Notes: generated from the letters alone by a model not told the origin. Counted from the first letter of the stretch, positions 7,419 through 16,182 are shown. The stretch is 64,000 nt of DNA from Anaerosporomusa subterranea (GCF_001611555.1 NZ_LSGP01000013.1:186001-250000), one strand, 5' to 3'. Made by a program: numbers and translations.

Positions 7419-8615
7419 GTGAGGTTTTTCAAAATAAACAAACAAGCCGGATCTGCGGGGATTTTGGCTCTTGTTATCCTAGCACTGCTCGGTGTTGTCG
7501 GCGCCGGCATGGTCAGACGTACATCGACTGAAGTCGATATGTCGGCAAATTACCGCAATGGCGTGGCGGCGCAATATCTGGCAGAGTCTGGAGCACGCGA
7601 AGCGATCGCGAAATTGACCCAAGATGCTGCCTTTGTCGCCGCAACTAGGGATAAAACCGCGAATTGGACTTCTCCAGTTATCGGCTCTGATGCAACGTCA
7701 GGAACCTATAGAGTAACAGTGGTCGGCTCTGGCAACAACTGGACGATTTCGTCGACGGGCACTGTCGGATTGGCTAACCGAATGGTTTATTTTACTATTT
7801 CGCTCGCGTCATCGATATATAGCTCAGCTGTTTTCTGCGGCCCGGATTTTATCGCTGAACAAAACACCCATATTACCGGCTCGATAGGGACAAACGGCAA
7901 CGCCACCTTCGGACAAAATTCAGTCGTGTCTGGAGTAGTGTCAGCTCACGGCACGGTCACAACACAACAAAACTCATCTGTTCCTAAAACAGAGGGTGTA
8001 CCTTTGGTTGATATTCCCATATTCACAATCCCCTGGGACAACAATTCCTCCACCTTGCCCGCCCCTTCGTGGCCTTTGTCTGGCGGTAATTATTTTGTCA
8101 ATGGTTCGCTGGTTTTAGGCCAGAATACAACATATTCTGGCAATGGTGCTAGCACTATATTTGTTAAGGATTCCATTGTCATCGGACAGAATGTTACTCT
8201 TAGCGGCAATATAAAGTTAATCGCTCTAAAAGACATTACCATCGAACAGAACATGGACATTAGCGGTGGTGTGGCCCTGCTGGCCGGGCGCGATATCAAA
8301 GTTGGCCAAAATTTCGGGAAACAATCTGATTCCACAATACCAGTTCTGCTGGCGGCACAAGGAACAATCGATGTTGAACAGAACTTTGGTAAAGGTTCAG
8401 AAAACTTCAAAGCCAGTCTTTATGCCAACGGTGCCATAAGTTTGGGACAAGGGACTAAGATCAAAGGATTTGTGGTATCAGGCAGCGGGGTGAACATGCG
8501 TCAGAATGTAAGCATTACTTATGATGCATCTTTTGCCGACCATACAGAGCTTCCTGCAGATGTTGGTAATACAGTCAACATTGGTCCGTGGAGCAGTTAC
8601 AAGTCTAACAAATAG
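7419..8615 (+). CDS. PilX-like pilus protein with a Q-N ladder beta-helix
   Basis: 398 aa from GTG 7419, which GGAGGT at 7407-7412 serves; a longer TTG start at 7395 has no suitable site. The N-terminus (positively charged, then 'AGILALVILALLGVVGAGMV' and 'AQYLAESGAREAIAKLT') matches PilX/GspK-type proteins. From residue 148 on, a Gln followed by Asn (once Gly) recurs at 148, 166, 184, 235, 257, 277, 297, 321, 344 and 362. Each lies in a pattern like 'I.IGQNVTLSG', about 20 residues per unit, which is what a right-handed beta-helix with an Asn/Gln ladder would show. The classic Glu5 of a prepilin is absent. Role inferred: tip or surface-exposed component, perhaps adhesive. It could be a bactofilin-like polymer former, but the N-terminal anchor argues for the pilus. 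Confidence 0.75.
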   Translation: MRFFKINKQAGSAGILALVILALLGVVGAGMVRRTSTEVDMSANYRNGVAAQYLAESGAREAIAKLTQDAAFVAATRDKTANWTSPVIGSDATSGTYRVTVVGSGNNWTISSTGTVGLANRMVYFTISLASSIYSSAVFCGPDFIAEQNTHITGSIGTNGNATFGQNSVVSGVVSAHGTVTTQQNSSVPKTEGVPLVDIPIFTIPWDNNSSTLPAPSWPLSGGNYFVNGSLVLGQNTTYSGNGASTIFVKDSIVIGQNVTLSGNIKLIALKDITIEQNMDISGGVALLAGRDIKVGQNFGKQSDSTIPVLLAAQGTIDVEQNFGKGSENFKASLYANGAISLGQGTKIKGFVVSGSGVNMRQNVSITYDASFADHTELPADVGNTVNIGPWSSYKSNK

Positions 8616-8630
8616 GGGAGGAGATTGATC

Positions 8631-8906
8631 ATGCATTTAAAGAATTATATGGAAGATCTGGTGTGGGAGAAGCTCGACGAGGTAATGGCTACTCAGCCTG
8701 ATATGTGTAACTGTGAGCAATGCCGATACGATGTAGCGTCACTGGCTCTCAATTATTTGCCGTCGCGCTATGTCGTCACCGCCACAGGCGAGACCTATAC
8801 TCGTGTAAAGTCGTTGGAAATGCAATTTGTTATTGATATCATCAGCGCCATCTCGCGTGCGATGATTATCGTCCAAGCTAAACCTCGCCATCCGGCAGAA
8901 AAGTAG
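8631..8906 (+). CDS. ComFB-family protein
   Basis: 91 aa from ATG 8631 (GGGGAGGA at 8615-8622). The sequence 'NYMEDLVWEKLDEVM' then 'DMCNCEQCRYDVASLALNYLPSRYV' and 'YTRV' matches the late-competence ComFB family; the C-x-C-x-x-C group and a following Asp/Arg are the conserved signature, probably a zinc site. Bacillus comFB lies between comFA and comFC. Recent work describes ComFB-like proteins as receptors for cyclic dinucleotides that affect pili and competence in cyanobacteria; whether this one binds them is inference. It lies inside the pilus gene run, 2 bp before pilM, so a regulatory role in pilus function is likely. Confidence 0.85.
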   Translation: MHLKNYMEDLVWEKLDEVMATQPDMCNCEQCRYDVASLALNYLPSRYVVTATGETYTRVKSLEMQFVIDIISAISRAMIIVQAKPRHPAEK

Positions 8907-8907
8907 T

Positions 8908-9981
8908 GTGAACGTGAGCATTCTAAGTAACCTGTTTAATCGAGACAGCAAATACATAACTGGTGTCGATATTGGCAGCGGTTTTATCAAAGTTGCTCAG
9001 CTTGACTATTCTCAAAGCCAGCCAGCCTTGATCGCGGCTGGCGCGACAGCGTTGCCGCCAGGAGCAATTACGGACGGATTGATTAGTAATTCGGCCTTGC
9101 TTGCTACGCAACTGCAGCAGTTAATGCTGTCAGCAGGTTGCCATGGTGAAAATGTCGCATTTTCTGTTGGCGGGCGGTCGACGTTTGTCCGGGAAGTATT
9201 ATTCCCATCAATGGAACCAGCAGAATTAAAAGAGGCGATTACCTGGGATATTGAGAAATATATTCCCTTCGCCCCAGACACCTATTATTACGATTATTCG
9301 ATTGTTGGCAAGTCTGAGACTGACTTAGAGATGCGGGTACTCATTGCAGCTGCTCCCAAGGAAGAAATTGATGCTTTAGTGGCTTTAGCTAACGAGTCAG
9401 GTCTAAAACCGATTGCTATCGATATTGACGCACTAGCGGCGGGCCGGGCATTGGGTGATCCGGATTCTGCGCTGTTGGTTGATATTGGTGACTCGATCAC
9501 CCAGATCACTGTGTTCCAGGGAGGGTGCCCTGTTGCGGCCCGGACAGTCGTAATGGGTGGGCGCAACTTCACGCTTGATATTATGCAGATACTTGGTCTC
9601 ACCTACCAGGAGGCTGAACTGCTGAAAGTGCGCCAAGAAGGGCTGCTGCGTCCGCGTAACGATGACGACGACGCAACCGATGTGCACAGCAAGCTGGCTC
9701 AGTCGGTTGGGGAACTTGCGAGAGAAATCGTTCAGACCTCTGAATTTTACAAAGTGCAAAACAGAAGTGCAGTAATTGATAAAGTAATCTTGACTGGCGG
9801 CGGCGCTAACCTTGATAATCTGATCAAGCATTTAGAGTGGCAGACAGGCATGCCGGTTGCACTACTTGATCCGCTGTTTTCTGTTCGCTCGACTGCCGCC
9901 TTTGACCCGCAGTATATTCGAGGGCTAGCTGGGCAGTTGACTGTTGCGATTGGACTTGCTATGCGGGGAGGAGAAGCATGA
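8908..9981 (+). CDS. pilM: Type IV pilus assembly protein PilM
   Basis: 357-aa actin-like ATP-binding protein of the inner-membrane alignment complex. It has the 'VDIGSGFIKV' phosphate-1 motif, the 'ITWDIEKYIPF' segment typical of PilM, a phosphate-2 motif (LLVDIGDSITQITV) and an adenosine motif (LTGGGANLDNL). It binds the N-terminal peptide of PilN and communicates with PilB. GTG 8908 is taken as the start; GTG 8914 is possible and neither has a strong ribosome-binding site, suggesting translational coupling to the ComFB gene that ends 2 bp before. The stop overlaps the pilN start (ATGA). Confidence 0.92.
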   Translation: MNVSILSNLFNRDSKYITGVDIGSGFIKVAQLDYSQSQPALIAAGATALPPGAITDGLISNSALLATQLQQLMLSAGCHGENVAFSVGGRSTFVREVLFPSMEPAELKEAITWDIEKYIPFAPDTYYYDYSIVGKSETDLEMRVLIAAAPKEEIDALVALANESGLKPIAIDIDALAAGRALGDPDSALLVDIGDSITQITVFQGGCPVAARTVVMGGRNFTLDIMQILGLTYQEAELLKVRQEGLLRPRNDDDDATDVHSKLAQSVGELAREIVQTSEFYKVQNRSAVIDKVILTGGGANLDNLIKHLEWQTGMPVALLDPLFSVRSTAAFDPQYIRGLAGQLTVAIGLAMRGGEA

Positions 9982-10499
9982 TTACGATCAATCTGCTGCC
10001 ACCGGTAAAGAAGAACCCTTTTTTGCAGGCTCGCCATTCCTTCGCCATCGCTGCCGGCTTGTTCGTTTTGTGCCTTGGCTCCTTCTGGGGTTATCTGCTC
10101 TATACAGAACAAAAACTAGAGACTGAACTCCAGCAGGTAAGGCAGCAGCATGAACTTTTCAAACCAACGCTGACGCAAATGCGGACCGCAACCGCTAAGC
10201 AACAGGCGATTACTGCCAGACAGACCATCCTGCTGGCCCTGACCCAGGAGCGTCCACCGCTTTACGCTGCGATCGCACGTCTGGGGGCTATCATTCCGAA
10301 CGGAGTCTGGCTGACGGAAGTAACTGGCGATAAAAATAATTTAAAGATCGCTGGCATGGCGAAAAATTATCCGGATGTTGCGGAATTTTTGAAAAAGGCT
10401 CAAGACGATGTGATGTTTACCGAGTTTACGCTAATCCGAGCCGAGCACGACAAAACGAACGCCAATTTTGAATATAGGGTGAAGTTCAAGGGGATGTGA
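9978..10499 (+). CDS. pilN: Type IV pilus assembly protein PilN
   Basis: 173-aa bitopic protein. It begins 'MITINLLPP', the conserved PilN cytoplasmic motif INLLP that docks into PilM, followed by one transmembrane helix at about residues 24-43 and a coiled coil (about 47-70) leading to a ferredoxin-like periplasmic domain. It partners PilO in the alignment subcomplex that would link the motor to an outer-membrane secretin. Overlaps of 4 bp at both ends (with pilM and pilO) show tight translational coupling. Confidence 0.9.
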   Translation: MITINLLPPVKKNPFLQARHSFAIAAGLFVLCLGSFWGYLLYTEQKLETELQQVRQQHELFKPTLTQMRTATAKQQAITARQTILLALTQERPPLYAAIARLGAIIPNGVWLTEVTGDKNNLKIAGMAKNYPDVAEFLKKAQDDVMFTEFTLIRAEHDKTNANFEYRVKFKGM

Positions 10500-11083
10500 C
10501 ACAGATGCAGTTTGATACTCTGCCGCTACGCTATAAAGTTTGTGCTTTTGCCCTTGGGATGGTCCTGCTGACGTGGTTGTTCGCGGGTCTCGTATTGTTT
10601 CCATACCAACAGCGTATGACAGATATAGAAAACCAGCTGCAGGCGGAACGCAGTTTGGTTAAAGCAGCACAGGATTTTGGCATGATCCACCCGGAGCCGG
10701 CGAAATATTTAAAGCTGATTGATGATAAGTTACATGTACTCGAACGGATGCTGCCGTCTGAAGCGCGGGTCAGCGAATTTTTATCTCAAAGCGAAACAGC
10801 AGCAAAAGCCAGCGGCGCGAAGTTGGTGTCGCTCAAGCCGGGTGCAGCCATGAATAAAAACGGTTATCAGGAATGGTCAATGGAACTAGTTATTCATGGT
10901 AGTTTTTTTCAAACAATGAATTTTGTTAAAAAAATCGAAGAAGGCCCTCGCTTCAACAGCGTTTCTAACATTGTGATGCAAGCAAAACCTGGTCAACTGG
11001 AAAGCAAACTGACGATTAGCATTTATTCTTTTGGTATCCCACCCGTCCAGGCGACTCGCCTGCCAGTCGCACCGGCAAAATAA
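10496..11083 (+). CDS. pilO: Type IV pilus assembly protein PilO
   Basis: 195-aa bitopic protein with the same plan as PilN: short cytoplasmic tail, membrane helix at about 15-37, coiled coil (TDIENQLQAERSLVKAA) and a periplasmic ferredoxin-like fold ('HGSFFQTMNFVKKIEEGPRF' helix and sheet). It starts at GTG 10496, overlapping the pilN stop. No pilP or pilQ follows: the next genes are an RND pump pair under a separate promoter, so the lipoprotein and secretin must be encoded elsewhere if they exist. Confidence 0.88.
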   Translation: MTQMQFDTLPLRYKVCAFALGMVLLTWLFAGLVLFPYQQRMTDIENQLQAERSLVKAAQDFGMIHPEPAKYLKLIDDKLHVLERMLPSEARVSEFLSQSETAAKASGAKLVSLKPGAAMNKNGYQEWSMELVIHGSFFQTMNFVKKIEEGPRFNSVSNIVMQAKPGQLESKLTISIYSFGIPPVQATRLPVAPAK

Positions 11084-11112
11084 TTGAATGTTTTAAACTA
11101 TGCGAATAAAAT
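11084..11112 (+). promoter_or_regulatory. Predicted promoter of the RND pump genes
   Basis: TTGAAT at 11084-11089 and TAAAAT at 11107-11112 have a 17-bp spacer; a second -10-like TATGAT lies at 11117-11122. The sequence is immediately after the pilO stop, so the pump can be expressed apart from the pili. Confidence 0.45.
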
Positions 11113-11163
11113 GCGCTATGATAAAATAAAGATTATGACAATATTCGGGGAGCGTGGAATAGA

Positions 11164-12294
11164 TTGGTAACTGGAAGAAGAAAAATCATTGGAGTGGCTG
11201 CGTTAATTTTCATCGTTTTGTCTGGTATTATTACATACCGCATATATGACAATTTATCGGCGAATAAAGAACGTGCAGGTCGGCTGGCTCAGGGGCGGGT
11301 AGTCGAGGTGGAGGCCGCTAGGGTCGGCCGCCAGGATATCAATCCAGTCATTGTGTTGTCAGGCAACTTGGAAGCAGGCTGGAACGCTGATATCTCACCG
11401 AAAGCTGACGGCCGTATTGATAAGCTGTATGTCGAGGAAGGCGATGTTGTTAAAGCCGGCAGCGTCGTTGCCGATCTTGATATGCAGGAATTGAAGGCAC
11501 TGCTGACACAGGCCGAGGGGAATCTGCTTGTTGCCAAGGCTGAAATGGAGCAAGCTGACCTCGAACTAAGACGCATGGATTCTTTGGTTAAACAGGGGGC
11601 AATTTCGGCTCAGGCCTATGATACGGCTAGAATCAAACGTGATTTAAATATTGGTAAAGTCAAAGCGGCACAAGGTAACTTTGATCAATTGGCTACCCGA
11701 TTGGATAATGCCAGTATCCTCGCTCCCCGTGATGGTGTAGTTGTCAAACGTCACCTCCAGGCAGGATTTTTCGCCAAAGCGGGGACACCGATTATCAGTC
11801 TGGCGGATACTTCATCTTTGTTGGCGAAAGCGACTTTGGGGGAAGGTCAGATTACTCAGCTTGCAGTTGGAGCTGGCGCGAAGGTCATCGTGAGTGCACT
11901 CGACGGACGTGATTTCTCTGGTGTCATTACTCGCATTTCTCCGGCGGCAGCACTACCGGCACGGACGTTTACGGCTGAGATCAGTGTGCCGAATCCGGAC
12001 GGAATTTTAAAGCAGGGTATGTTTGCTAAAGTGGAACTCATCGGCAACGTCAAAAAGAACGTGCTGGTGGTTCCGGAAATCGCTTTAGTTATGCGGGAAG
12101 ACCAAAAAACCGTCTATGTCGTTAAAGCAGATAACAAGGTACAGCAGCAGACGCTAAAGTTGGGTTATGTGGGCAATGGGATTGCTGAAGTGCTGGACGG
12201 CGTTAAGGAAGGAGATCTAATTGTTGTCGCTGGTCAGAACAAGATCAAAGACGGCGCAACGGTGAAGGCCTCCGCCAAGGACGGTGGACAATAG
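11164..12294 (+). CDS. RND pump periplasmic adaptor (HlyD/MFP family)
   Basis: 376 aa from TTG 11164, with GGGGAG about 11 nt upstream. One N-terminal membrane anchor (about residues 8-26) is followed by the adaptor domains in order: barrel-sandwich lipoyl half 'GRIDKLYVEEGDVVKAGSVVADLD', an alpha hairpin (about 95-170), the second lipoyl half 'ILAPRDGVVVKRHLQAGFFAKAG' and a beta barrel with the 'GQNKIKDGA' C-terminus. There is no lipobox cysteine, so it is anchored by the helix rather than lipid. It joins the inner-membrane transporter encoded next (stop and GTG overlap by one base) to a TolC-like channel, which is not in this window. Substrate unknown. Confidence 0.9.
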   Translation: MVTGRRKIIGVAALIFIVLSGIITYRIYDNLSANKERAGRLAQGRVVEVEAARVGRQDINPVIVLSGNLEAGWNADISPKADGRIDKLYVEEGDVVKAGSVVADLDMQELKALLTQAEGNLLVAKAEMEQADLELRRMDSLVKQGAISAQAYDTARIKRDLNIGKVKAAQGNFDQLATRLDNASILAPRDGVVVKRHLQAGFFAKAGTPIISLADTSSLLAKATLGEGQITQLAVGAGAKVIVSALDGRDFSGVITRISPAAALPARTFTAEISVPNPDGILKQGMFAKVELIGNVKKNVLVVPEIALVMREDQKTVYVVKADNKVQQQTLKLGYVGNGIAEVLDGVKEGDLIVVAGQNKIKDGATVKASAKDGGQ

Positions 12295-15200
12295 TGGGAA
12301 TCAGTACCTTCATTAAGCGACCTGTTTTCACAACCATGTTGGTGCTGCTATTGGTCGTGTTCGGCATGAGCGCTTATCCCAGTTTAGGCATAGACCTAAA
12401 CCCTGATGTTGATTTTCCGATTGTCACTGTGAGGATTACTTATACCGGCGCTTCGCCTGAGGAAATGGAGAGTTTGATCACTAAGCCAGTAGAAGATGCG
12501 GTCAGCTCGGTGTCTGGCATCAAGACCTTGTCCTCAGTTTCACGTGAAGGCTCGTCGGAAACGACGATTGAGTTTGAATTCGGCACCAACGCCAAGTTAG
12601 CAGCCAACGAAGTTCGCGAAAAAGTGGCCGGTGTGCGCCGCCGTCTGCCGGAAGAGATTGATGAGCCGGTCGTGCAACGGTTTGACATTACTGCCCAGGC
12701 GATCCTGTATTTTAGTATGGCTTCAGACGTGCGCAACCGCGGCGAAATTCGTAAAATCGCTGTTGATCTTGTTAAGGACGATCTGCAGCGCCTCGATGGC
12801 GTGGCTGAGGTTAACGTCTATGGCGCGGCTGAACGCGAAATACATATTTACCTGGATCCACAAAAGCTGGAAGCCTATAATGTAACATTTCAGCAAATTC
12901 TAGAACTCGCCAACAACCAGAACATCAACACACCTGGCGGCCGGGTTAATGAGAAAGGCACTGAGCTGACTGTCCGCACCATCGGCAAATACCGTAGTGT
13001 GCAAGATATTAAGGATATTGTGGTGGCGAATCAGCAAGGTCGGCTGATCCGCATGTCTGATATCGCTAATGTTGAGGACGGTTGGGCGGAAGAACGGGTC
13101 TATGCCCGCACTGATGGTCAACCTAGCGTTATGCTGTCTGTACAGAAGCAATCTGGCAGTAATACCGTTGATGTGGCCGAACGGGTAAAGAAGCAGGTCG
13201 AACATCTGCGCAACAACGTACTGCCGCCAGATATGAAAGTAACTATGACTCGTGATAGCTCAGTCTATATCCGCGACAGCGTGGAAGATGTCATTGTTTC
13301 GCTGGTTTTTGGCAGTTTTTTGGCAGTTTTTATTACATTTTTATTTCTTCGTAACGGCAGGGCCACTATTATTTGCGCTATTGCCATTCCGACGTCAATC
13401 ATTGCCACTTTCTTCTTAATGAAGTCGATGAATTTCACGTTAAATAATATGTCTCTGATGGGTCTTAGTCTGTCGGTCGGTATATTAATTGACGATGCGA
13501 TTGTTGTCATTGAGAATATCTTTCGCCATATGGAGGAAGGTAAATCTCCGTTCGAGGCAGCTAAAGACGGAACACAAGAGATTGCGCTGGCGGTCATGGC
13601 GACCACACTTTCCATCTTGGCGGTATTTGTGCCTGTCGGCAACATGGGCTTAGTTATCGGTCAATTCTTTAAACAGTTTGGCTTGACAGTCGCTTTTGCG
13701 GTTGCGTTTTCACTGTTTGTCGCCTTTACGTTGACGCCAACTCTGGCGGCCTATTGGCTCAAACCGCATTCAACAGAAACCGTTGCCCCTCGCGGCTTCT
13801 CACGGTTAGTGCAAAAAATGCTAGACAGTTTCGAAAATGGTTTTCTAGCTGTTCGCACGCTGTATGTGTTTATTTTGCGCTGGGCGCTCCAACGCCCGAA
13901 GAAATTGGTTGTAGTCGCTGTGCTGTCTCTGTTTATCAATGTCATGCTGACACCATTTCTTGGCGTCGAATTTCAACCAACCTATGATTCCGGAGAATTC
14001 AATATCGTGATGAACGCGCCGGCTGGCACTTCCATTGACCGGATGAAAGAACTAGTGACACCAATCGAGAAACTAGTTCTCGAAATACCCGAATTGGAGG
14101 CCGCTTATTTGCTTGTTGGACAGAATCGGCAGACATATCGGTCAACTTTAGGCATCAGACTGATCTCTGCCAGCGAACGAGATCGTTCGATGACACAAAT
14201 TATGGACGAGTTGCGCTTCAAGCTGCGGGGAGTTAGAAACCTGAAAACTGCAGTGCAAAACAACCAAGGCGTGGGACGCGGTGATTCACGACCAGTTCAG
14301 TTGGCGCTGCGCGGACCTGAACTAGAAGCACTTTCTCACTATGCGCAGGATTTAGCCGAGAAGATTCGCCAAATTCCTGGTAGCGCGGATGTGGATATCT
14401 CGAGTGAACAGTCCGAGCCTGAGGTGTTAGTCCGAATGGACCCAGCCAGAATGGGAGAAATCGGCGTTGACGCAACCGCTGTTGGCGATGTGATCCAGAT
14501 GGCCTTCCTGGGTAAAACGACCAAGAATCAATATAATATCGCTGACAGCGACTATGATATTCGCGTTCAATTACAGGAGCAGAGTCGTTTGAATATTGAT
14601 GATGTAGCCAATTTGCGCATCTCGACTAAAAGCGGCACGTTCGCCCGATTAGGTGATGTTGCGGAAGTCAAGTTATCCTCCGGTCCGACGCAGATTGACC
14701 GCGAAGGGCGGCAGCGTCAAGTTATCGTTTATTCCAATGCAGTCGGAGTCTCGGCAGGTGAGATCATCGCCAAAGTGCGTGACCTGTTACCTGAACTCAA
14801 TCTACCACTCGGCTATTCAACTAAATTCGTCGGCTCGGCCCAGATGATGCAGGAATCCTTTGCTGAAATCGGCAAAGCACTGGTGCTCGCGATTATCTTG
14901 ATTTACATGGTGCTCGCAGCTGAGTTTGAGAGCTTTGTGCATCCACTAACCATTATGTTGTCATTGCCTTTCTCGCTGGTTGGAGCGATTCTCGGGTTGC
15001 TGGTCGCGGCTAAGACGATTAACATTATGGCTCTCATCGGAGTTATCATGCTGATGGGCTTAGTTACAAAAAACGCCATTCTGCTGGTAGACTATACCAA
15101 CCAGCTGCGTGCAAACGGCATGGAGGTCGTCGAAGCGTTGGTAGAGGCGGGCGCTGTTCGTCTTCGCCCAATCCTGATGACAACAGCTGCCATGATCTTT

Positions 15201-15395
15201 GGTATGTTGCCGGTTGCTCTTGGTATCGGCGCTGGCGCTGAGTTGCGCTCATCGATGGGCGTTGTCTTAGTAGGTGGTCTGATTACCTCGACCATGCTGA
15301 CCTTGATTATAGTGCCTCTGGTATATTTGTTAATCGATAGGATGCAAAATCGACTAAAACATGATAAAGCAAAAGACGCAGGAATAACGGTATAG
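12294..15395 (+). CDS. RND-family efflux transporter (AcrB/HAE1-like)
   Basis: 1033 aa, the expected size of a complete HAE1 transporter. It begins 'ISTFIKRPVFTTMLVLLLVVFG', has the large porter loops after the first and seventh membrane helices, and the proton-relay aspartates D400-D401 in 'GILIDDAIVVIENI'. A second cluster of helices follows from about residue 850 ('LVLAIILIYMVLAAEFESF' and 'GVIMLMGLVTKNAILLVDY'). It uses the proton gradient to export substrates through the adaptor encoded just upstream and an outer-membrane factor. The presence of this family supports a two-membrane envelope. The export substrate (drug, solvent, metal-chelator or lipid) cannot be read from sequence. Confidence 0.95.
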   Translation: MGISTFIKRPVFTTMLVLLLVVFGMSAYPSLGIDLNPDVDFPIVTVRITYTGASPEEMESLITKPVEDAVSSVSGIKTLSSVSREGSSETTIEFEFGTNAKLAANEVREKVAGVRRRLPEEIDEPVVQRFDITAQAILYFSMASDVRNRGEIRKIAVDLVKDDLQRLDGVAEVNVYGAAEREIHIYLDPQKLEAYNVTFQQILELANNQNINTPGGRVNEKGTELTVRTIGKYRSVQDIKDIVVANQQGRLIRMSDIANVEDGWAEERVYARTDGQPSVMLSVQKQSGSNTVDVAERVKKQVEHLRNNVLPPDMKVTMTRDSSVYIRDSVEDVIVSLVFGSFLAVFITFLFLRNGRATIICAIAIPTSIIATFFLMKSMNFTLNNMSLMGLSLSVGILIDDAIVVIENIFRHMEEGKSPFEAAKDGTQEIALAVMATTLSILAVFVPVGNMGLVIGQFFKQFGLTVAFAVAFSLFVAFTLTPTLAAYWLKPHSTETVAPRGFSRLVQKMLDSFENGFLAVRTLYVFILRWALQRPKKLVVVAVLSLFINVMLTPFLGVEFQPTYDSGEFNIVMNAPAGTSIDRMKELVTPIEKLVLEIPELEAAYLLVGQNRQTYRSTLGIRLISASERDRSMTQIMDELRFKLRGVRNLKTAVQNNQGVGRGDSRPVQLALRGPELEALSHYAQDLAEKIRQIPGSADVDISSEQSEPEVLVRMDPARMGEIGVDATAVGDVIQMAFLGKTTKNQYNIADSDYDIRVQLQEQSRLNIDDVANLRISTKSGTFARLGDVAEVKLSSGPTQIDREGRQRQVIVYSNAVGVSAGEIIAKVRDLLPELNLPLGYSTKFVGSAQMMQESFAEIGKALVLAIILIYMVLAAEFESFVHPLTIMLSLPFSLVGAILGLLVAAKTINIMALIGVIMLMGLVTKNAILLVDYTNQLRANGMEVVEALVEAGAVRLRPILMTTAAMIFGMLPVALGIGAGAELRSSMGVVLVGGLITSTMLTLIIVPLVYLLIDRMQNRLKHDKAKDAGITV

Positions 15396-15446
15396 CAGAA
15401 ACTACGGTCTCACTTACCGGCAAGACAACAACAAGAATGACTAAAG

Positions 15447-15482
15447 AAGATCGCCGCGTTTCGCTGGCGATCTTTCTCGTTC
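15447..15482 (+). terminator. Rho-independent terminator after the RND pump
   Basis: AAGATCGCC (15447-15455) pairs with GGCGATCTT (15466-15474) around a 10-nt loop, followed by a T-rich tail (tctcgttct). The rest of the gap, 15483-15671, holds GC-rich direct and inverted fragments ('gcgcgaagcgcgcacgcg', 'ttcgcgctttgtgcg') with no coding potential that I can see. Confidence 0.75.
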
Positions 15483-15671
15483 TGGATAGAAATTAAACGG
15501 TTCGTTAGCGCGAAGCGCGCACGCGTTGCAAAGCGAATTGATATAAATACAGCGTTAACGTTCTTTTCGCGCTTTGTGCGAGGTTTATTGGGCTTCCTTC
15601 CCGGGACAGAAACTTTATGCTCACTTGGGGAATAGACTATATTGGTATGCTACTCCTTTGGAGGTGAGTAG

Positions 15672-16154
15672 ATGGAGGATACTCAGCTTATTTCACTGAC
15701 TTCGTCAAACGAAACCGGAATGCAAGATATTCTAGCGCTGATGCAAATACAAAATAATTATATCAATCAACTATACAGCATGATCATTAGCGCCTGCGCT
15801 GATGCGCAAGTAGCCGCAAACAAAGAATTCATTGACTTTACTCATCATTTTGTTAAATTTGTTCAACATCAGTCCAGCAGCATGGGCTTTAGTCAGGCGT
15901 TGGATACGATACGGGTATATCACTTTGCGTTGTTGGAGTTGCTTTTGGATAATCAGATTGTGGCGGCTGCTGAGCAACTAGAATTAGCAATTACCAGTTT
16001 GGAGCTGGCAAAGACTGCTCCTAGAACATTAGCCAATCCGCAAATGATCGTGCTACATTACGGTATGGATTTGCTCGAAGAGGCCCAACTAAAGATAATC
16101 ACCTTGTTAGAAGAATTAGTCGCTGTATCGCGGCGAGGACAATTGCAAAATTGA
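15672..16154 (+). CDS. Protein of unknown function, all-helical
   Basis: 160 aa; I do not recognise the family. GGAGGTGA at about 15659-15666 places the start securely at ATG 15672. The sequence is soluble, without signal peptide or membrane segment, and almost entirely helix-compatible, e.g. 'QIQNNYINQLYSMIISACADA', 'ALDTIRVYHFALLELLLD', 'AAAEQLELAITSLELA' and 'MDLLEEAQLKIITLLEELVA'. Leucine/alanine spacing suggests a helical bundle, possibly a dimer. It contains no obvious catalytic residues and one cysteine. It stands alone between the RND pump terminator and a predicted promoter for larB, so neighbours give little clue. A scaffold or regulator is as far as one can guess. Confidence 0.8.
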   Translation: MEDTQLISLTSSNETGMQDILALMQIQNNYINQLYSMIISACADAQVAANKEFIDFTHHFVKFVQHQSSSMGFSQALDTIRVYHFALLELLLDNQIVAAAEQLELAITSLELAKTAPRTLANPQMIVLHYGMDLLEEAQLKIITLLEELVAVSRRGQLQN

Positions 16155-16182
16155 CAGAGGCAAGATTTGTAAATTCCTGTTA

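Noticed and set aside
8908-11083. PilMNO region as part of a type II secretion system
   Set aside because: PilT, the short pilin, the ComFB protein and the separate PilM/PilN/PilO proteins fit a type IV pilus; no GspD, GspC or GspL fusion is seen.
15483-15610. Origin-like or attachment site from GC-rich inverted fragments after the RND pump
   Set aside because: The fragments are short and irregular, with no DnaA boxes or core repeat; treated as degenerate intergenic DNA.
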